Positions 52,487 to 61,032 of a stretch of DNA of 64,000 bases are shown here, in pieces; within the stretch, counting starts at the first letter, position 1, and each line of letters begins with the position of its first letter. The DNA comes from Nostoc sp. C052. GTDB lineage: Bacteria > Cyanobacteriota > Cyanobacteriia > Cyanobacteriales > Nostocaceae. A model generated the notes under the pieces. The model saw only the letters and a program-made list of their open reading frames with translations. It ran no database searches and was not told where the DNA came from. The stretch covers positions 5,576,001-5,640,000 of the forward strand of contig NZ_CP040272.1 of assembly GCF_013393905.1 (NCBI RefSeq), in the 5' to 3' direction. The position numbers and the translations under genes are program-made.

Positions 52487-54755
52487 TCAAAGATTAGTTA
52501 TCAGATTAGAACCGCGCAGTATTTCAGCTTGTGCATCGCCAGATAAAATATCTTTCATCAGGAATGCACTTCAACATCAATTAGATGTGTTTGAACAATC
52601 TAAGGATGCAGATATTATCCTTGATTTAGCACCAACTGGTACAGGTAAAACCAACGCAGGACTAACAGTATTAAAACATCAGCCAAATAAAAGTGCTGTT
52701 TACATTGCTCCAACTAATGCTTTAATTGAACAGCAAACAGAAGCAGCAAAAAAGTTTGTTAGTGATGCTAACTTACGTCATGTCGTCAAATCTGCTTCTG
52801 CTAAAGACATTAAAAGCTGGTCTAACGATAAAGTTGGCAGTCGTTCAGGGGAAAAGCTGTATAACGTATTACGGAATCCAGCTACAGTTTTTCCTGATGT
52901 TGGGGCTAATACACCCATCATTTTAGTCACAAATCCTGATATCTTTTACTATGCAACTTTCTTTGCCTATAACAACTTGGATAGAGGTAATATTGCCAGT
53001 AGTTTTTACACAAAATTTTCAACAGTCATTTTTGATGAATTTCACCTCTACGATGCTAAACAGCTAGTAGGAATGCTGTTTTATCTTGCTTATTCTCAAG
53101 TTTTTCGCTTTTTTCAGGATGGACGCAAAGTAGTTTTGCTAACAGCAACACCAGAACCAGCTTGCGAATTAGCATTGCAGAATTTAAAACAGGCTGGTGT
53201 GAAGATAGCAAGAATTGATGGAGAAGCTGGTAATAATAACCTTTTACCATCACAAACAGCAGTTAATCTAGAATTAAGGCCAAAACCAGATAGTAAGGAA
53301 GAGTGGTTAGCAGAGTTAGCAGTAGAAATTGTCCAACGTTTTCGAGAAAGACCTGATGAAAATGGTGCTGTAATTCTTGACTCTCTTGATAATATTAATC
53401 GTCTCTCAGATTTACTTCGTCAACAAGGACTTGGTGATGACATCGGGCGTATAACTGGCCCTGCACCCAAAAAAGATAGAGAAAGGGCTATGCAGTGTCA
53501 AATTATTTTGGCTACTAGCACTGTAGATGTAGGATTTAACTTTGAAAGACATCCTCAACCGAAACGGCAAAATTTAGATTGGTTGATTTTTTCAGCACGC
53601 GATCGCGCTGCATTTTGGCAGAGAATTGGTAGAGTAGGGCGTGTTTTGGGTAAATCTGAAACTAATATTGATTCAGAAGCTATTGCTTACTTACCTGCTA
53701 ATGCTTGGGAAGAAGGTTTAACCTCTCTAGATACTACTGGAGGGCGTACAGCGCTAAAAGACCTACTTGAAACACTTCCCTGTTTAGATAAGCCTTTTTT
53801 AAAAGCTTACTGGCGTTCAGAAGCATTTCTAGAAATTGCCCGTCCCTTGTTGGAATTGGAAGAAATGCTTGAAGGTTTAGCTGAGGAAAAATTGATTTTG
53901 GAGTTATTCAATACTCTAAAATCAATTTTTGAAGGAAACAGAACTTGGGATGATTATCGCTACAGAATGAAGCTTTTACGAGGCGCTGAAACTATTGCGA
54001 AAAAAACTCCCAAAGAAATCAAAAAAGATTGGAAGTATATCAAAGGTGGTCAGGCTTTTGTTAAAACTTTTATCAAAGCTAAATTTTCTGAAGATTGGGA
54101 TGACTTACAAGCTGGACGTACAACTTTAGACGAATACGTAGATTTATTTAACAAAGATGAAGAGGCACTAGCTGAGTTAAAAGAATTTGCTGAAGTTTTT
54201 AGTACAAGCTATGCACCTTTATTTAGTTTTCGCTCTAGTCTGTTTGAAAGTCTTTCCATTCGTGACCCTCATGGTTTTATTCTAGATGAATCGGAGGAAA
54301 CAAAACTAGATCCTTTCCACCTATTACGCTATTACGAATTTGTCCAAAATGGTGATTGTATTGAAGTCACCAGTCGTGCTACTGAAACTTATCAATTGAG
54401 TTTTGAATTACGCTACACTGATAACTGGCAAGAATTTATCAGTACAGAGTTGAACAAACTAACAGCTTTTAGAAATTGTAAAATTATCCGCACTCTTGGA
54501 GGAGGAACACGACCCACAGACGGAATAGAATCTTTGAATAGGCATCTTTTACCAGGAGTAATTATTTGCCCCAGAACAAATGCTGCTGTTATTTTTCAAT
54601 TAAACAAGCAAGGAATTATTTCTTATCCAATAACCATCGTTTGTAATGATATGGAGAAAGAATATAGATTCTTTACAGGCTTGTCAGGAATTTTAACAAT
54701 GGCAATGAAGTTTAAACAATTACGTCTTCCAGATGATGAGGTTTTTATTGTGTGA
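52479..54755 (+). CDS. cas3: Cas3' helicase of type I-D (no HD domain)
   Basis: Superfamily-2 helicase that unwinds target DNA. Walker A APTGTGKT is at 51-58, the DExH box DEFH at 186-189 and motif III LLTATPE near 222; motif VI is QRIGRVGR. There is no HD nuclease domain, as expected for I-D, where Cas10d carries it. I start at ATG 52479 (MSNQRLVIRLEP), which has GAGAAAG just upstream and overlaps the csc1 end by 8 bp; the frame is open earlier. Length 758 aa. A hairpin follows its stop. Confidence 0.94.
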   Translation: MSNQRLVIRLEPRSISACASPDKISFIRNALQHQLDVFEQSKDADIILDLAPTGTGKTNAGLTVLKHQPNKSAVYIAPTNALIEQQTEAAKKFVSDANLRHVVKSASAKDIKSWSNDKVGSRSGEKLYNVLRNPATVFPDVGANTPIILVTNPDIFYYATFFAYNNLDRGNIASSFYTKFSTVIFDEFHLYDAKQLVGMLFYLAYSQVFRFFQDGRKVVLLTATPEPACELALQNLKQAGVKIARIDGEAGNNNLLPSQTAVNLELRPKPDSKEEWLAELAVEIVQRFRERPDENGAVILDSLDNINRLSDLLRQQGLGDDIGRITGPAPKKDRERAMQCQIILATSTVDVGFNFERHPQPKRQNLDWLIFSARDRAAFWQRIGRVGRVLGKSETNIDSEAIAYLPANAWEEGLTSLDTTGGRTALKDLLETLPCLDKPFLKAYWRSEAFLEIARPLLELEEMLEGLAEEKLILELFNTLKSIFEGNRTWDDYRYRMKLLRGAETIAKKTPKEIKKDWKYIKGGQAFVKTFIKAKFSEDWDDLQAGRTTLDEYVDLFNKDEEALAELKEFAEVFSTSYAPLFSFRSSLFESLSIRDPHGFILDESEETKLDPFHLLRYYEFVQNGDCIEVTSRATETYQLSFELRYTDNWQEFISTELNKLTAFRNCKIIRTLGGGTRPTDGIESLNRHLLPGVIICPRTNAAVIFQLNKQGIISYPITIVCNDMEKEYRFFTGLSGILTMAMKFKQLRLPDDEVFIV

Positions 54756-54764
54756 TAAGTAATT

Positions 54765-54793
54765 AAATTCTCGCACCAATGGTGCGAGAATTT
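54765..54793 (+). terminator. Perfect hairpin between cas3' and the oxygenase gene
   Basis: AAATTCTCGCACCA (54765-54778) and TGGTGCGAGAATTT (54780-54793) are perfect complements separated by one base. In RNA this gives a very stable stem with a tiny loop, ending in UUUG. It may attenuate transcription into the second half of the operon or protect the 3' end of the upstream message. The U-run is short. Confidence 0.6.
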
Positions 54794-54834
54794 GTAGAAC
54801 ATCGATTTATAAGTATATTTCTCTCACACCCATC

Positions 54835-55455
54835 GTGAAACACTATCAACAACAAACCAACGCCTTCCCCAGCGATTACCTAAACAACTTGTGGGGAGAA
54901 ATCCAAGCTTGTCCTTACTTTGCTATCAACAACCTCAACCGCGATTTTGTCGCCACTAAAGGATTTTCTGTAGTATTTCAGCGCTCTGGATTACCAAAAG
55001 TAGAACAGCAGTTTCCCTACTTCAAGCCTTACCTCGATTTGGCTCTCCAGCCCAATTGTAATGCTTTTTACCTCAATCCTTTACAGCTAAAAGAAGGCTC
55101 CCGCGTCGATCCGCATATCGATCGCTCTCTGCGTTCCTACAGCAAAACCATTGAACCGCCAGCGGTTGTGAGTGTGCTTTATGTGCGCGTACCGGCAGAT
55201 ATGGAAGGGGGAGAACTGGTATTGCGATCGCACAAACGCCAACTTGGGCAAATTAAGCCACAATTCAATACTTTAGTTTATTTTCAAGGTGATTTAACTC
55301 ATTCGGTTAATGCTGTCAAAACCCCAGGAAATCGCCTAAGTTTAGTTTGTGAGCAGTATAGTTTGAGTGATACTGAACTCCAGGAAATCCCTGAGTTTAC
55401 TGTAGAGTCAAGAAGCACTCAGTCTACAACCAAAAAGAGAAAGTATGCCTCATAG
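54835..55455 (+). CDS. 2OG-Fe(II) oxygenase embedded in the cas operon
   Basis: A dioxygenase of the 2-oxoglutarate/Fe(II) superfamily. The iron triad is clear: H94 and D96 (VDPHIDRS) and H156 (DLTHSVNA), with R167 (GNRLSLVCEQY) placed to bind 2-oxoglutarate; the double-stranded beta helix runs about 75-175. Length 206 aa. It starts with GTG 79 bp after cas3' and its last 11 bp overlap the cas6 start, so it is transcribed and probably translated with cas6. The substrate is unknown; PKHD-type protein hydroxylases look closer than AlkB nucleic-acid demethylases, but this is a weak judgement. Confidence 0.85.
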   Translation: MKHYQQQTNAFPSDYLNNLWGEIQACPYFAINNLNRDFVATKGFSVVFQRSGLPKVEQQFPYFKPYLDLALQPNCNAFYLNPLQLKEGSRVDPHIDRSLRSYSKTIEPPAVVSVLYVRVPADMEGGELVLRSHKRQLGQIKPQFNTLVYFQGDLTHSVNAVKTPGNRLSLVCEQYSLSDTELQEIPEFTVESRSTQSTTKKRKYAS

Positions 55456-56311
55456 TTTAGTGTTGAATTTGCTACCTCAATCACCTATTCCACCACAGTA
55501 TCTTACAGGTAGACATCTCCACGCCTTATTTTTAACCCTTGTTAGTTCTGTAGATACCACATTAGGCGATCGCTTGCACGATTCCACCGCAGATAAAGCT
55601 TTCACCCTCTCCCCTTTACAAATTAGTAATACAAACTCTCCCCTTTTGAAGGGAGGTAAAGGTGGATCTAAATTGCAATACTCACATCAACAACCCATTC
55701 CCGCCGGAACACCTTGTTGGTGGCGCATCTCTTTATTAGATGACACTCTATTTGGCAAACTTACCCAACTTTGGCTAAATCTTAATCCCAATCGCCCTTG
55801 GCATCTTGGCCCGGCTGACTTGTATATTACCAGCATTCAAGGCACACCCCAATCTATTCAACCTTGGGCAAATGCCAGTACTTACGCTCAATTATACGAA
55901 GAAGCTAGCGATGTCTGCGACGGGCTACGCCTACGCAATTCTTCCATTAACCTTAGCTTCTCAACACCTACCGCCTTCCGTCAAGGACAGTATGACAGTA
56001 CCCTTCCTACCAGAGAATCTGTTTTCAATTCGCTACTTTCACGATGGAATAAATACAGTGGCATAGAATTTACTCAGATTGCGATCGAGTCAATATTTCC
56101 CTCATTTGTCAACATTCATACAGAAATATTAGCTGATTCCCGCAGCAAATTTATTGGCATTATTGGCGAAGTTAACTACAAGATTTTGGGACAAATTGAA
56201 CCCATACAAATTAAGCAACTTAATGCTTTAGCTGATTTTGCTTTGTATGCAGGAATTGGTCGCAAAACAACTATGGGAATGGGAATGACACGACGGCTAT
56301 ATTCTCCATAA
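55445..56311 (+). CDS. cas6: CRISPR RNA endoribonuclease Cas6
   Basis: Cas6 cuts the precursor crRNA within each repeat. The RAMP fold is recognised by the C-terminal glycine-rich loop LYAGIGRKTTMGMGMTRR and the N-terminal LTGRHLHALFLTLV, where H24 or H26 could be the catalytic His. Two repeat-derived inserts are visible: NSPLLKGGKGGSK (about 64-76) and residues 156-164, which are encoded by a 27-bp dispersed repeat. Length 288 aa. It overlaps the oxygenase gene by 11 bp. The inserts probably lie in surface loops; activity is not assured. Confidence 0.88.
   Translation: MPHSLVLNLLPQSPIPPQYLTGRHLHALFLTLVSSVDTTLGDRLHDSTADKAFTLSPLQISNTNSPLLKGGKGGSKLQYSHQQPIPAGTPCWWRISLLDDTLFGKLTQLWLNLNPNRPWHLGPADLYITSIQGTPQSIQPWANASTYAQLYEEASDVCDGLRLRNSSINLSFSTPTAFRQGQYDSTLPTRESVFNSLLSRWNKYSGIEFTQIAIESIFPSFVNIHTEILADSRSKFIGIIGEVNYKILGQIEPIQIKQLNALADFALYAGIGRKTTMGMGMTRRLYSP
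55910..55936. repeat. 27-bp dispersed repeat inside cas6
   Basis: It begins GATGTCTGCGACGGGC and encodes D156-R164 (DVCDGLRLR) in frame. It differs by three bases from each of the copies at 14772-14798 and 16870-16896. Confidence 0.72.
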
Positions 56312-56342
56312 TTCTAATAATCATTTAAAAACCATCTAAGTT

Positions 56343-56936
56343 ATGAATCAAACTGAATATATTTATATTGCGGCATTGAATCAATATGCTTATTGTCCGC
56401 ATCGGTGTTGGCGAATGTTTTGTGCAGGCGAGTTTACCGATAATCAATACACAATTGAAGGTACAAGTTTGCACGATCGCGTCCACACTACAAGCGATGT
56501 GCAGCGAGGAGAAACTTGGCAAATTCGAGCAATTTGGCTGAAGTCGGAGCAATATAAACTCATTGGCAAATCTGATTTAATTGAAGCCGAATCTGGTCAA
56601 GTTTATCCAGTAGAATACAAACGAGGACGCAAAGGCGAATGGGATAACGATGAGTTGCAAGTTTGTGCCCAAGCCTTATGTTTAGAAGAGATGACAGGAC
56701 AACCTGTTACTACTGGATATATCTATTATGCCCACTCTCATCAACGGCAATTAGTAGAGATAAATCAAGAGTTACGACAAAGTGCGATCGCAACTATTGA
56801 ATCTGTCACAAATCTCCTAGAAACAGGAGCAATGCCAAAACCAGTTTACAGCAAACGCTGCCAAGGATGCAGTCTTTATTCGCAATGTTTGCCCAAAGCA
56901 ACTGATAAAGTCAAAAGTTATCAAGAAGTATATTAA
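56343..56936 (+). CDS. cas4: Adaptation nuclease Cas4
   Basis: Cas4 trims prespacers and helps select PAM-bearing ones. The RecB-type nuclease centre is visible: D78 (IGKSDLIE), E91 and K93 (VEYKRG) and the QxxxY-like region after 106. The iron-sulfur cluster ligands are C18 near the N terminus (YCPHRC) and C173, C176 and C182 (CQGCSLYSQC). Length 197 aa. It lies 31 bp after cas6 and 59 bp before cas1. Confidence 0.93.
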   Translation: MNQTEYIYIAALNQYAYCPHRCWRMFCAGEFTDNQYTIEGTSLHDRVHTTSDVQRGETWQIRAIWLKSEQYKLIGKSDLIEAESGQVYPVEYKRGRKGEWDNDELQVCAQALCLEEMTGQPVTTGYIYYAHSHQRQLVEINQELRQSAIATIESVTNLLETGAMPKPVYSKRCQGCSLYSQCLPKATDKVKSYQEVY

Positions 56937-56995
56937 ATCATACTTTGGCAACTTTTATTTACCCAAGCACAAAATATTACTAGTAATCATCAAAA

Positions 56996-58000
56996 ATGGG
57001 AACAGTTTACGTAACACAAATCGATGCTTTTATCGGTAAAATTGACGAACGTCTCACCGTAAAAGCCGAACAAAAAACAATCTTAGATATCCCTTTAATT
57101 AAAATAGAGGGAATTGTAGTACTTGGACGGGCTACTATTTCTCCCGCCGTCGTCAATGAACTTTTAGATCGTCACATTTGTTTAACTTTCCTCACACAAA
57201 GCGGACGATATTTAGGGCGTTTAGAACCAGAAGTTACCAAAAATATCTTTGTTCGTAAAGCCCAATGGCAAGCTGTGGGAGAATCACAACCAGCAATACA
57301 TTTAGTTAGAGGATTTGTGCGGGGGAAATTAAAAAATTACCGTCATAGCCTACTCCGCACTCAGCGAGAACATCCTGATATTGACCTAAATAATAACATC
57401 ACTCGATTGGAAAACGCGATCGCACCAATCGAAAAAACTAACAATATTGATTCCCTTAGAGGCTTAGAAGGTGCTGGTAGCGCAGCCTATTTTGGTTGTT
57501 TTCAACAGCTAATCAAAACCTCAGAATTTCAATTTGAAGCCAGACGCCGCCGCCCACCAACCGATCCAGTTAATGCCCTACTGAGTTTTGGGTATTCATT
57601 GCTACGTCATGATGTGCAAAGTGCTTTAAATATTGTTGGCTTCGATCCCTATCTAGGATACTTACACGTCGAGCGTTATGGTAGACCTTCCCTAGCCTTA
57701 GACTTGATGGAAGAATTTCGTCCTTTAATAGTGGATGCTGTAGTGTTGTCGCTGATTAACAAGCGATCGCTAACCCTAACTGACTTTACCACCGAACCGC
57801 TCAGTGGTGCTGTGTCTTTAACCAAAGAAGGACTGCATACATTTCTTCGCGCCTACGAACAAAAGAAACAATCGAATTTCAAGCATCCAGTTATGGGAAA
57901 CAAATGCACCTACCAGGAAGCCTTTGAAATTCAGGCGAGGTTATTGAGTAAGTACCTCATGAACGAAATCGAGAAATATCCCCCTTTAATTCTCAAATAA
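56996..58000 (+). CDS. cas1: CRISPR integrase Cas1
   Basis: Cas1 integrates new spacers with Cas2. The metal site is formed by E158 (LEGAGSAAYF), H224 (YLHVERYG) and the acidic residues in LALDLMEEFRP (D236, E239 or E240). The N-terminal beta domain opens with TVYVTQIDAFIGK. Length 334 aa is normal. It is 59 bp after cas4 and 46 bp before cas2, and all catalytic residues look intact. Confidence 0.96.
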   Translation: MGTVYVTQIDAFIGKIDERLTVKAEQKTILDIPLIKIEGIVVLGRATISPAVVNELLDRHICLTFLTQSGRYLGRLEPEVTKNIFVRKAQWQAVGESQPAIHLVRGFVRGKLKNYRHSLLRTQREHPDIDLNNNITRLENAIAPIEKTNNIDSLRGLEGAGSAAYFGCFQQLIKTSEFQFEARRRRPPTDPVNALLSFGYSLLRHDVQSALNIVGFDPYLGYLHVERYGRPSLALDLMEEFRPLIVDAVVLSLINKRSLTLTDFTTEPLSGAVSLTKEGLHTFLRAYEQKKQSNFKHPVMGNKCTYQEAFEIQARLLSKYLMNEIEKYPPLILK

Positions 58001-58046
58001 CTTGTAATTTCTTCCCATTCCCCATTCCTTACTTTCTACTCCCTCC

Positions 58047-58334
58047 ATGTATATTGTTGTCAGCTACGACATTCCAGAAGATAAGCGTCGGACTAAAATT
58101 CATTCAATTCTCAAGTCTTACGGACAATGGATGCAGTTGAGTGTGTTTGAATGCGATATCACTTCCACTCAGTATGCTAAATTGCGATCGCGTTTATCTA
58201 AATTAATAAAACCCGACACTGACAGCGTTCGCTTTTATTTTCTATGTGGCTGTTGTCAGCGAAAAGTCGAACGTATTGGCGGAGAACAGCCACGAGACGA
58301 AACAATTTTCTTTGCTGAATCCCCTTCTACTTAG
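58047..58334 (+). CDS. cas2: Cas2
   Basis: A small ferredoxin-fold protein that bridges two Cas1 dimers. The first strand ends in VVSYDIPEDKRRTKIHSIL with the conserved D8, and the second block is WMQLSVFECDI. Length 95 aa is normal. A C-terminal CGCCQRK stretch contains three Cys, possibly a metal-binding feature. It is the last cas gene; no CRISPR array follows. Confidence 0.95.
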   Translation: MYIVVSYDIPEDKRRTKIHSILKSYGQWMQLSVFECDITSTQYAKLRSRLSKLIKPDTDSVRFYFLCGCCQRKVERIGGEQPRDETIFFAESPST

Positions 58335-58720
58335 CTTCCTGTCTCTCAAATGCACCAAAGAGTAAGTGTAAAAATTCCACAGCCCCAAAAAAGTGCTTTT
58401 ATCATAACTCCAGCTAGTATTTCACTCCATTAATTGCATAATCCTCATCCGCACAATCTCTGAAATGCTGATTAAAAGTGGGTTGAAGGCTAGATACACT
58501 AAGCTATTAACTCACTTTTCAGCTATGAAAACGGTATAATAGTCAATCACTTTTATTTATTGAATTTAAAAAAAAAAGTATTTGCTTCTATCCTAAAAGG
58601 TCTTTAAAGTAGAGTTAGCCGGTCGACAATAGGTGAATTGTAAAGTTTTCTTAGCATTAGCTTAAGGAAACAGACTTCAACACTTTGTATTTTTAGGTAT
58701 CAGTTTAAAATCTTACGCCT
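58335..58720. other. Gene-free interval after cas2; no CRISPR array
   Basis: No direct repeats of 28-37 bp with spacers are present. What is visible: AAAAAAGTGC (58387-58396), identical to a 10-mer in the cas promoter region (47863-47872), and a near-inverted pair AAAAGTGGGTT (58474-58484) / AACTCACTTTT (58509-58519). The Rrf2 gene promoter must lie here. Confidence 0.6.
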
Positions 58721-59158
58721 GTGGTAATCTCTAATAAATCAGAATACGCGCTTTTAGCCCTGTTAGAGTTGGCAACCTGCTACCCTAAGGGTGAAGCCCT
58801 GCAAATTCGAGAAATAGCGGCATTGCAAGATATACCGAACCGCTATTTAGAACAACTCCTAGCAACATTAAGACGTGGAGGATTGATTAAAAGTATACGC
58901 GGAGCCAAAGGTGGCTATGTTTTGGCACGAGATCCTTCAAAGATTACAGTGTTTGATGCTTTTAGCTGCATGGAAGGGTCAGATATTGTTGTCTCTCCTT
59001 GTGAGCCGACTCCCAACACGGTAGAAGGTGAGCTAATTCAGGAAGTCTGGCAGGAAGCACGTCAGGCTGCTAACTCTGTTTTGGAAAAATATACACTCCA
59101 AGACCTTTGCGATCGAAGAGCAATCCGAGAACAGAAGGAACTAATGTATTACATTTAG
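58721..59158 (+). CDS. Rrf2-family transcriptional regulator
   Basis: A winged-helix regulator with a dimer helix. NKSEYALLALLELA, IREIAALQDIPNRYLEQLLATLRRGGLIKSIRGAKGGY and the wing LARDPSKITVFD are the family hallmarks. The three-Cys cluster of IscR is incomplete: FSCMEGSD and VSPCEPTP give two Cys close together, and a third is only in LCDRRA near the C terminus, so a 2Fe-2S centre is possible but not assured. The start is GTG with no nearby ATG. Length 145 aa. Confidence 0.88.
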   Translation: MVISNKSEYALLALLELATCYPKGEALQIREIAALQDIPNRYLEQLLATLRRGGLIKSIRGAKGGYVLARDPSKITVFDAFSCMEGSDIVVSPCEPTPNTVEGELIQEVWQEARQAANSVLEKYTLQDLCDRRAIREQKELMYYI

Positions 59159-59229
59159 GTAAGGATGAAATCAGAGTATTCTCATCCTGAGTATGAAAGT
59201 AATAACGAGATAAGCCATAACCCTGTTAT

Positions 59230-59622
59230 ATGCCTGAAGTCAATTCTCAGCAGCCCATCAATAGTACCGCTACTCTTGTGGAGAATTATGCAGCCGGAAA
59301 ACGAAACTTTAGTAAAGCAGAACTAGGTAATGCTGACTTGCAAAGCATTAACTTGAAAGGATCTGACCTTAGTTATGCTGACTTGAGTGAAGCTAACCTG
59401 AGTAGCGCTAATTTGAGGGGAACTGATTTGAGTTTTGCCGATCTGGGTCAAGCGAATTTGAAAGATGCCGATCTTCGGGGAGCATTATTGATGTCAGCGA
59501 ATCTCCGCCAAGCCTCTCTCAAAGGAGCGAACCTGGAAAAAGCAGACTACGATCGCAACACCCATTTTCCTCAAGATTTCGATCCAGTGAAGGCGGGTAT
59601 GCAGATTAAATCTGAAGATTGA
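59230..59622 (+). CDS. Pentapeptide-repeat protein, 130 aa
   Basis: The middle of the protein is about fourteen A(N/D)LXX units (GNADLQSINLKGSDLSYADL, ANLSSANLRGTDLSFADL) forming a right-handed beta-helix. Unlike the protein at 16318-16833 it has no signal peptide, so it should be cytoplasmic. The C-terminal tail (YDRNTHFPQDFDPVKAGM) is a common ending in cyanobacterial members. It starts 71 bp after the Rrf2 gene. Function unknown. Confidence 0.88.
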   Translation: MPEVNSQQPINSTATLVENYAAGKRNFSKAELGNADLQSINLKGSDLSYADLSEANLSSANLRGTDLSFADLGQANLKDADLRGALLMSANLRQASLKGANLEKADYDRNTHFPQDFDPVKAGMQIKSED

Positions 59623-59769
59623 TTAATTTACAGCATTTTTCAAGTAAATGGTGTAGTTCAATTACTTGAAAAACGCCGTAAATTGAATGATTTTACTTGC
59701 CTCAAGATAGAAGATATTTCTCCTCAAGGAGTTGTATTTTTGTAAAAAAGCCTATCTATGAGGTTGACA

Positions 59770-60258
59770 ATGGAGGCGAAAAGTGAAACCTTCAACCGAC
59801 GCGCACCACTGATTACTGCTGGAATTTTTCTAGGTGTGGGTATTGGAGGGTTTATTGATGGGATTTTACTGCATCAGATCCTCCAGTGGCATCACATGCT
59901 CAGTAACATTCGACCTCTGACCAACAAGGCAAATATAGATTTGAACATAGTGTGGGATGGGTTATTTCATACTGTGAATTGGGTATTTACCGTGGTCGGA
60001 CTTGTGTTACTATGGCGTGCTGGAGGGCGTGATGATGTTCCTTGGTCATCACAGACTTTTATTGGATCGATACTGATTGGAACAGGGTTATTCGACTTAG
60101 TTGAAGGTTTAATTGACCACCAAATTCTCGGTATCCATCACGTGAAATCAGGCCCAAATCAGTTAGTTTGGGATCTAGGATTTCTTGCATTCGGTGCCCT
60201 ACTTGTTGTTATCGGCTGGATAATGATAAAAAAGGAGTCAAGAGTCATTAGTCATTAG
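59770..60258 (+). CDS. DUF2243 membrane protein
   Basis: Four hydrophobic segments with His-rich signatures: GVGIGGFIDGILLHQILQWHHM near the N terminus, DGLFHTVNWVFTVVGLVLLW, then GTGLFDLVEGLIDHQILGIHHV and LAFGALLVVIGWIMI. This repeated HQIL..HH pattern is characteristic of DUF2243; its role is not known. I chose ATG 59770, 6 nt after GAGG; an ATG at 59758 would add four residues. Confidence 0.85.
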   Translation: MEAKSETFNRRAPLITAGIFLGVGIGGFIDGILLHQILQWHHMLSNIRPLTNKANIDLNIVWDGLFHTVNWVFTVVGLVLLWRAGGRDDVPWSSQTFIGSILIGTGLFDLVEGLIDHQILGIHHVKSGPNQLVWDLGFLAFGALLVVIGWIMIKKESRVISH

Positions 60259-60339
60259 TCATTGGGCATTGAAAAGAGGCAGGGTGCAGGGGACGGAGGG
60301 GAAAATTCTTCTCCCTGCTCTCTTGCTTCTCCCCTACTA

Positions 60340-60378
60340 CCCCAGTCCCAGTCCCCAATCCCCAGTCCCCAGTCCCCC
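60340..60378. repeat. Heptanucleotide array CCCCAGT/CCCCAAT
   Basis: Five to six CCCCAGT/CCCCAAT-type heptamers lie immediately before the ATG of the DUF4129 gene, like the array inside queA. The frame stays open through them, which makes the gene look longer than it is. Confidence 0.75.
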
Positions 60379-60379
60379 T

Positions 60380-60985
60380 ATGACAGAAACTTTTGAAAAA
60401 ACTAGCTGGAATTGGCAGTTATCTCAATTCCAACAACAAGCGGGTGAATGGTGGGAATATCAGTTTTACCGCTTTGAGCAAGCTTTGCCAGAATTGCCTA
60501 CTGGATGGTCGATTAGCCCTTGGCTTGCTGAGTTGCTGAAATTCCTGTTTTGGCTGGTACTGGGCTTATTTATCGCTTGGGTGTGTTGGCGATTATGGCA
60601 AGAATTCAGTCCTTATATATATTCTTGGCTCAATAAAACTGGAAATCTTATTGATTTTCGCGTCAAAACTCCCTCTAGTGAGTTATCCATAGCCCTTTTG
60701 TTGGAGCGATCGCAAGAATTTTACCGTGAAGGTAACTACCGTGAAGCTTGTCGTTGTATTTATTTAGCAATGTTGCAGCAATTACATCAAAAGGCGATCG
60801 CACCTCACAAACTCAGCCGTACAGATGGAGAATATCTGCAATTACTGCGATCATCTGTGACTCCTATACAGCCTTATGAAACTTTAATTACCACTCACGA
60901 GCAATTATGTTTTGGTAATGCCGATATTTTGCCAGACAATTATGAGCAGTGCCGGCAAGCTTATCGGGAAATTTCCCCAGAATGA
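60380..60985 (+). CDS. DUF4129 membrane protein
   Basis: One strong membrane segment (LLKFLFWLVLGLFIAWVCW, near 52-72) is followed by the cytoplasmic DUF4129 domain (LLERSQEFYREGNYREACRCIYLAMLQQLHQK, KLSRTDGEYLQLL). The family is often linked to transglutaminase-like and MoxR/DUF58 genes; none is seen here. ATG 60380 (MTETFEK) is chosen because upstream codons are heptamer repeats. Length 201 aa. Confidence 0.82.
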   Translation: MTETFEKTSWNWQLSQFQQQAGEWWEYQFYRFEQALPELPTGWSISPWLAELLKFLFWLVLGLFIAWVCWRLWQEFSPYIYSWLNKTGNLIDFRVKTPSSELSIALLLERSQEFYREGNYREACRCIYLAMLQQLHQKAIAPHKLSRTDGEYLQLLRSSVTPIQPYETLITTHEQLCFGNADILPDNYEQCRQAYREISPE

Positions 60986-61032
60986 AAAAGAGACGTTGCA
61001 TTGCAACGTCTCTACACAAAACAAACAATATT

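Noticed and set aside
58335..58720. Possible CRISPR array after cas2
   Set aside because: No repeated 28-37-mers at regular spacing are present, only short A-rich motifs and one imperfect inverted pair.
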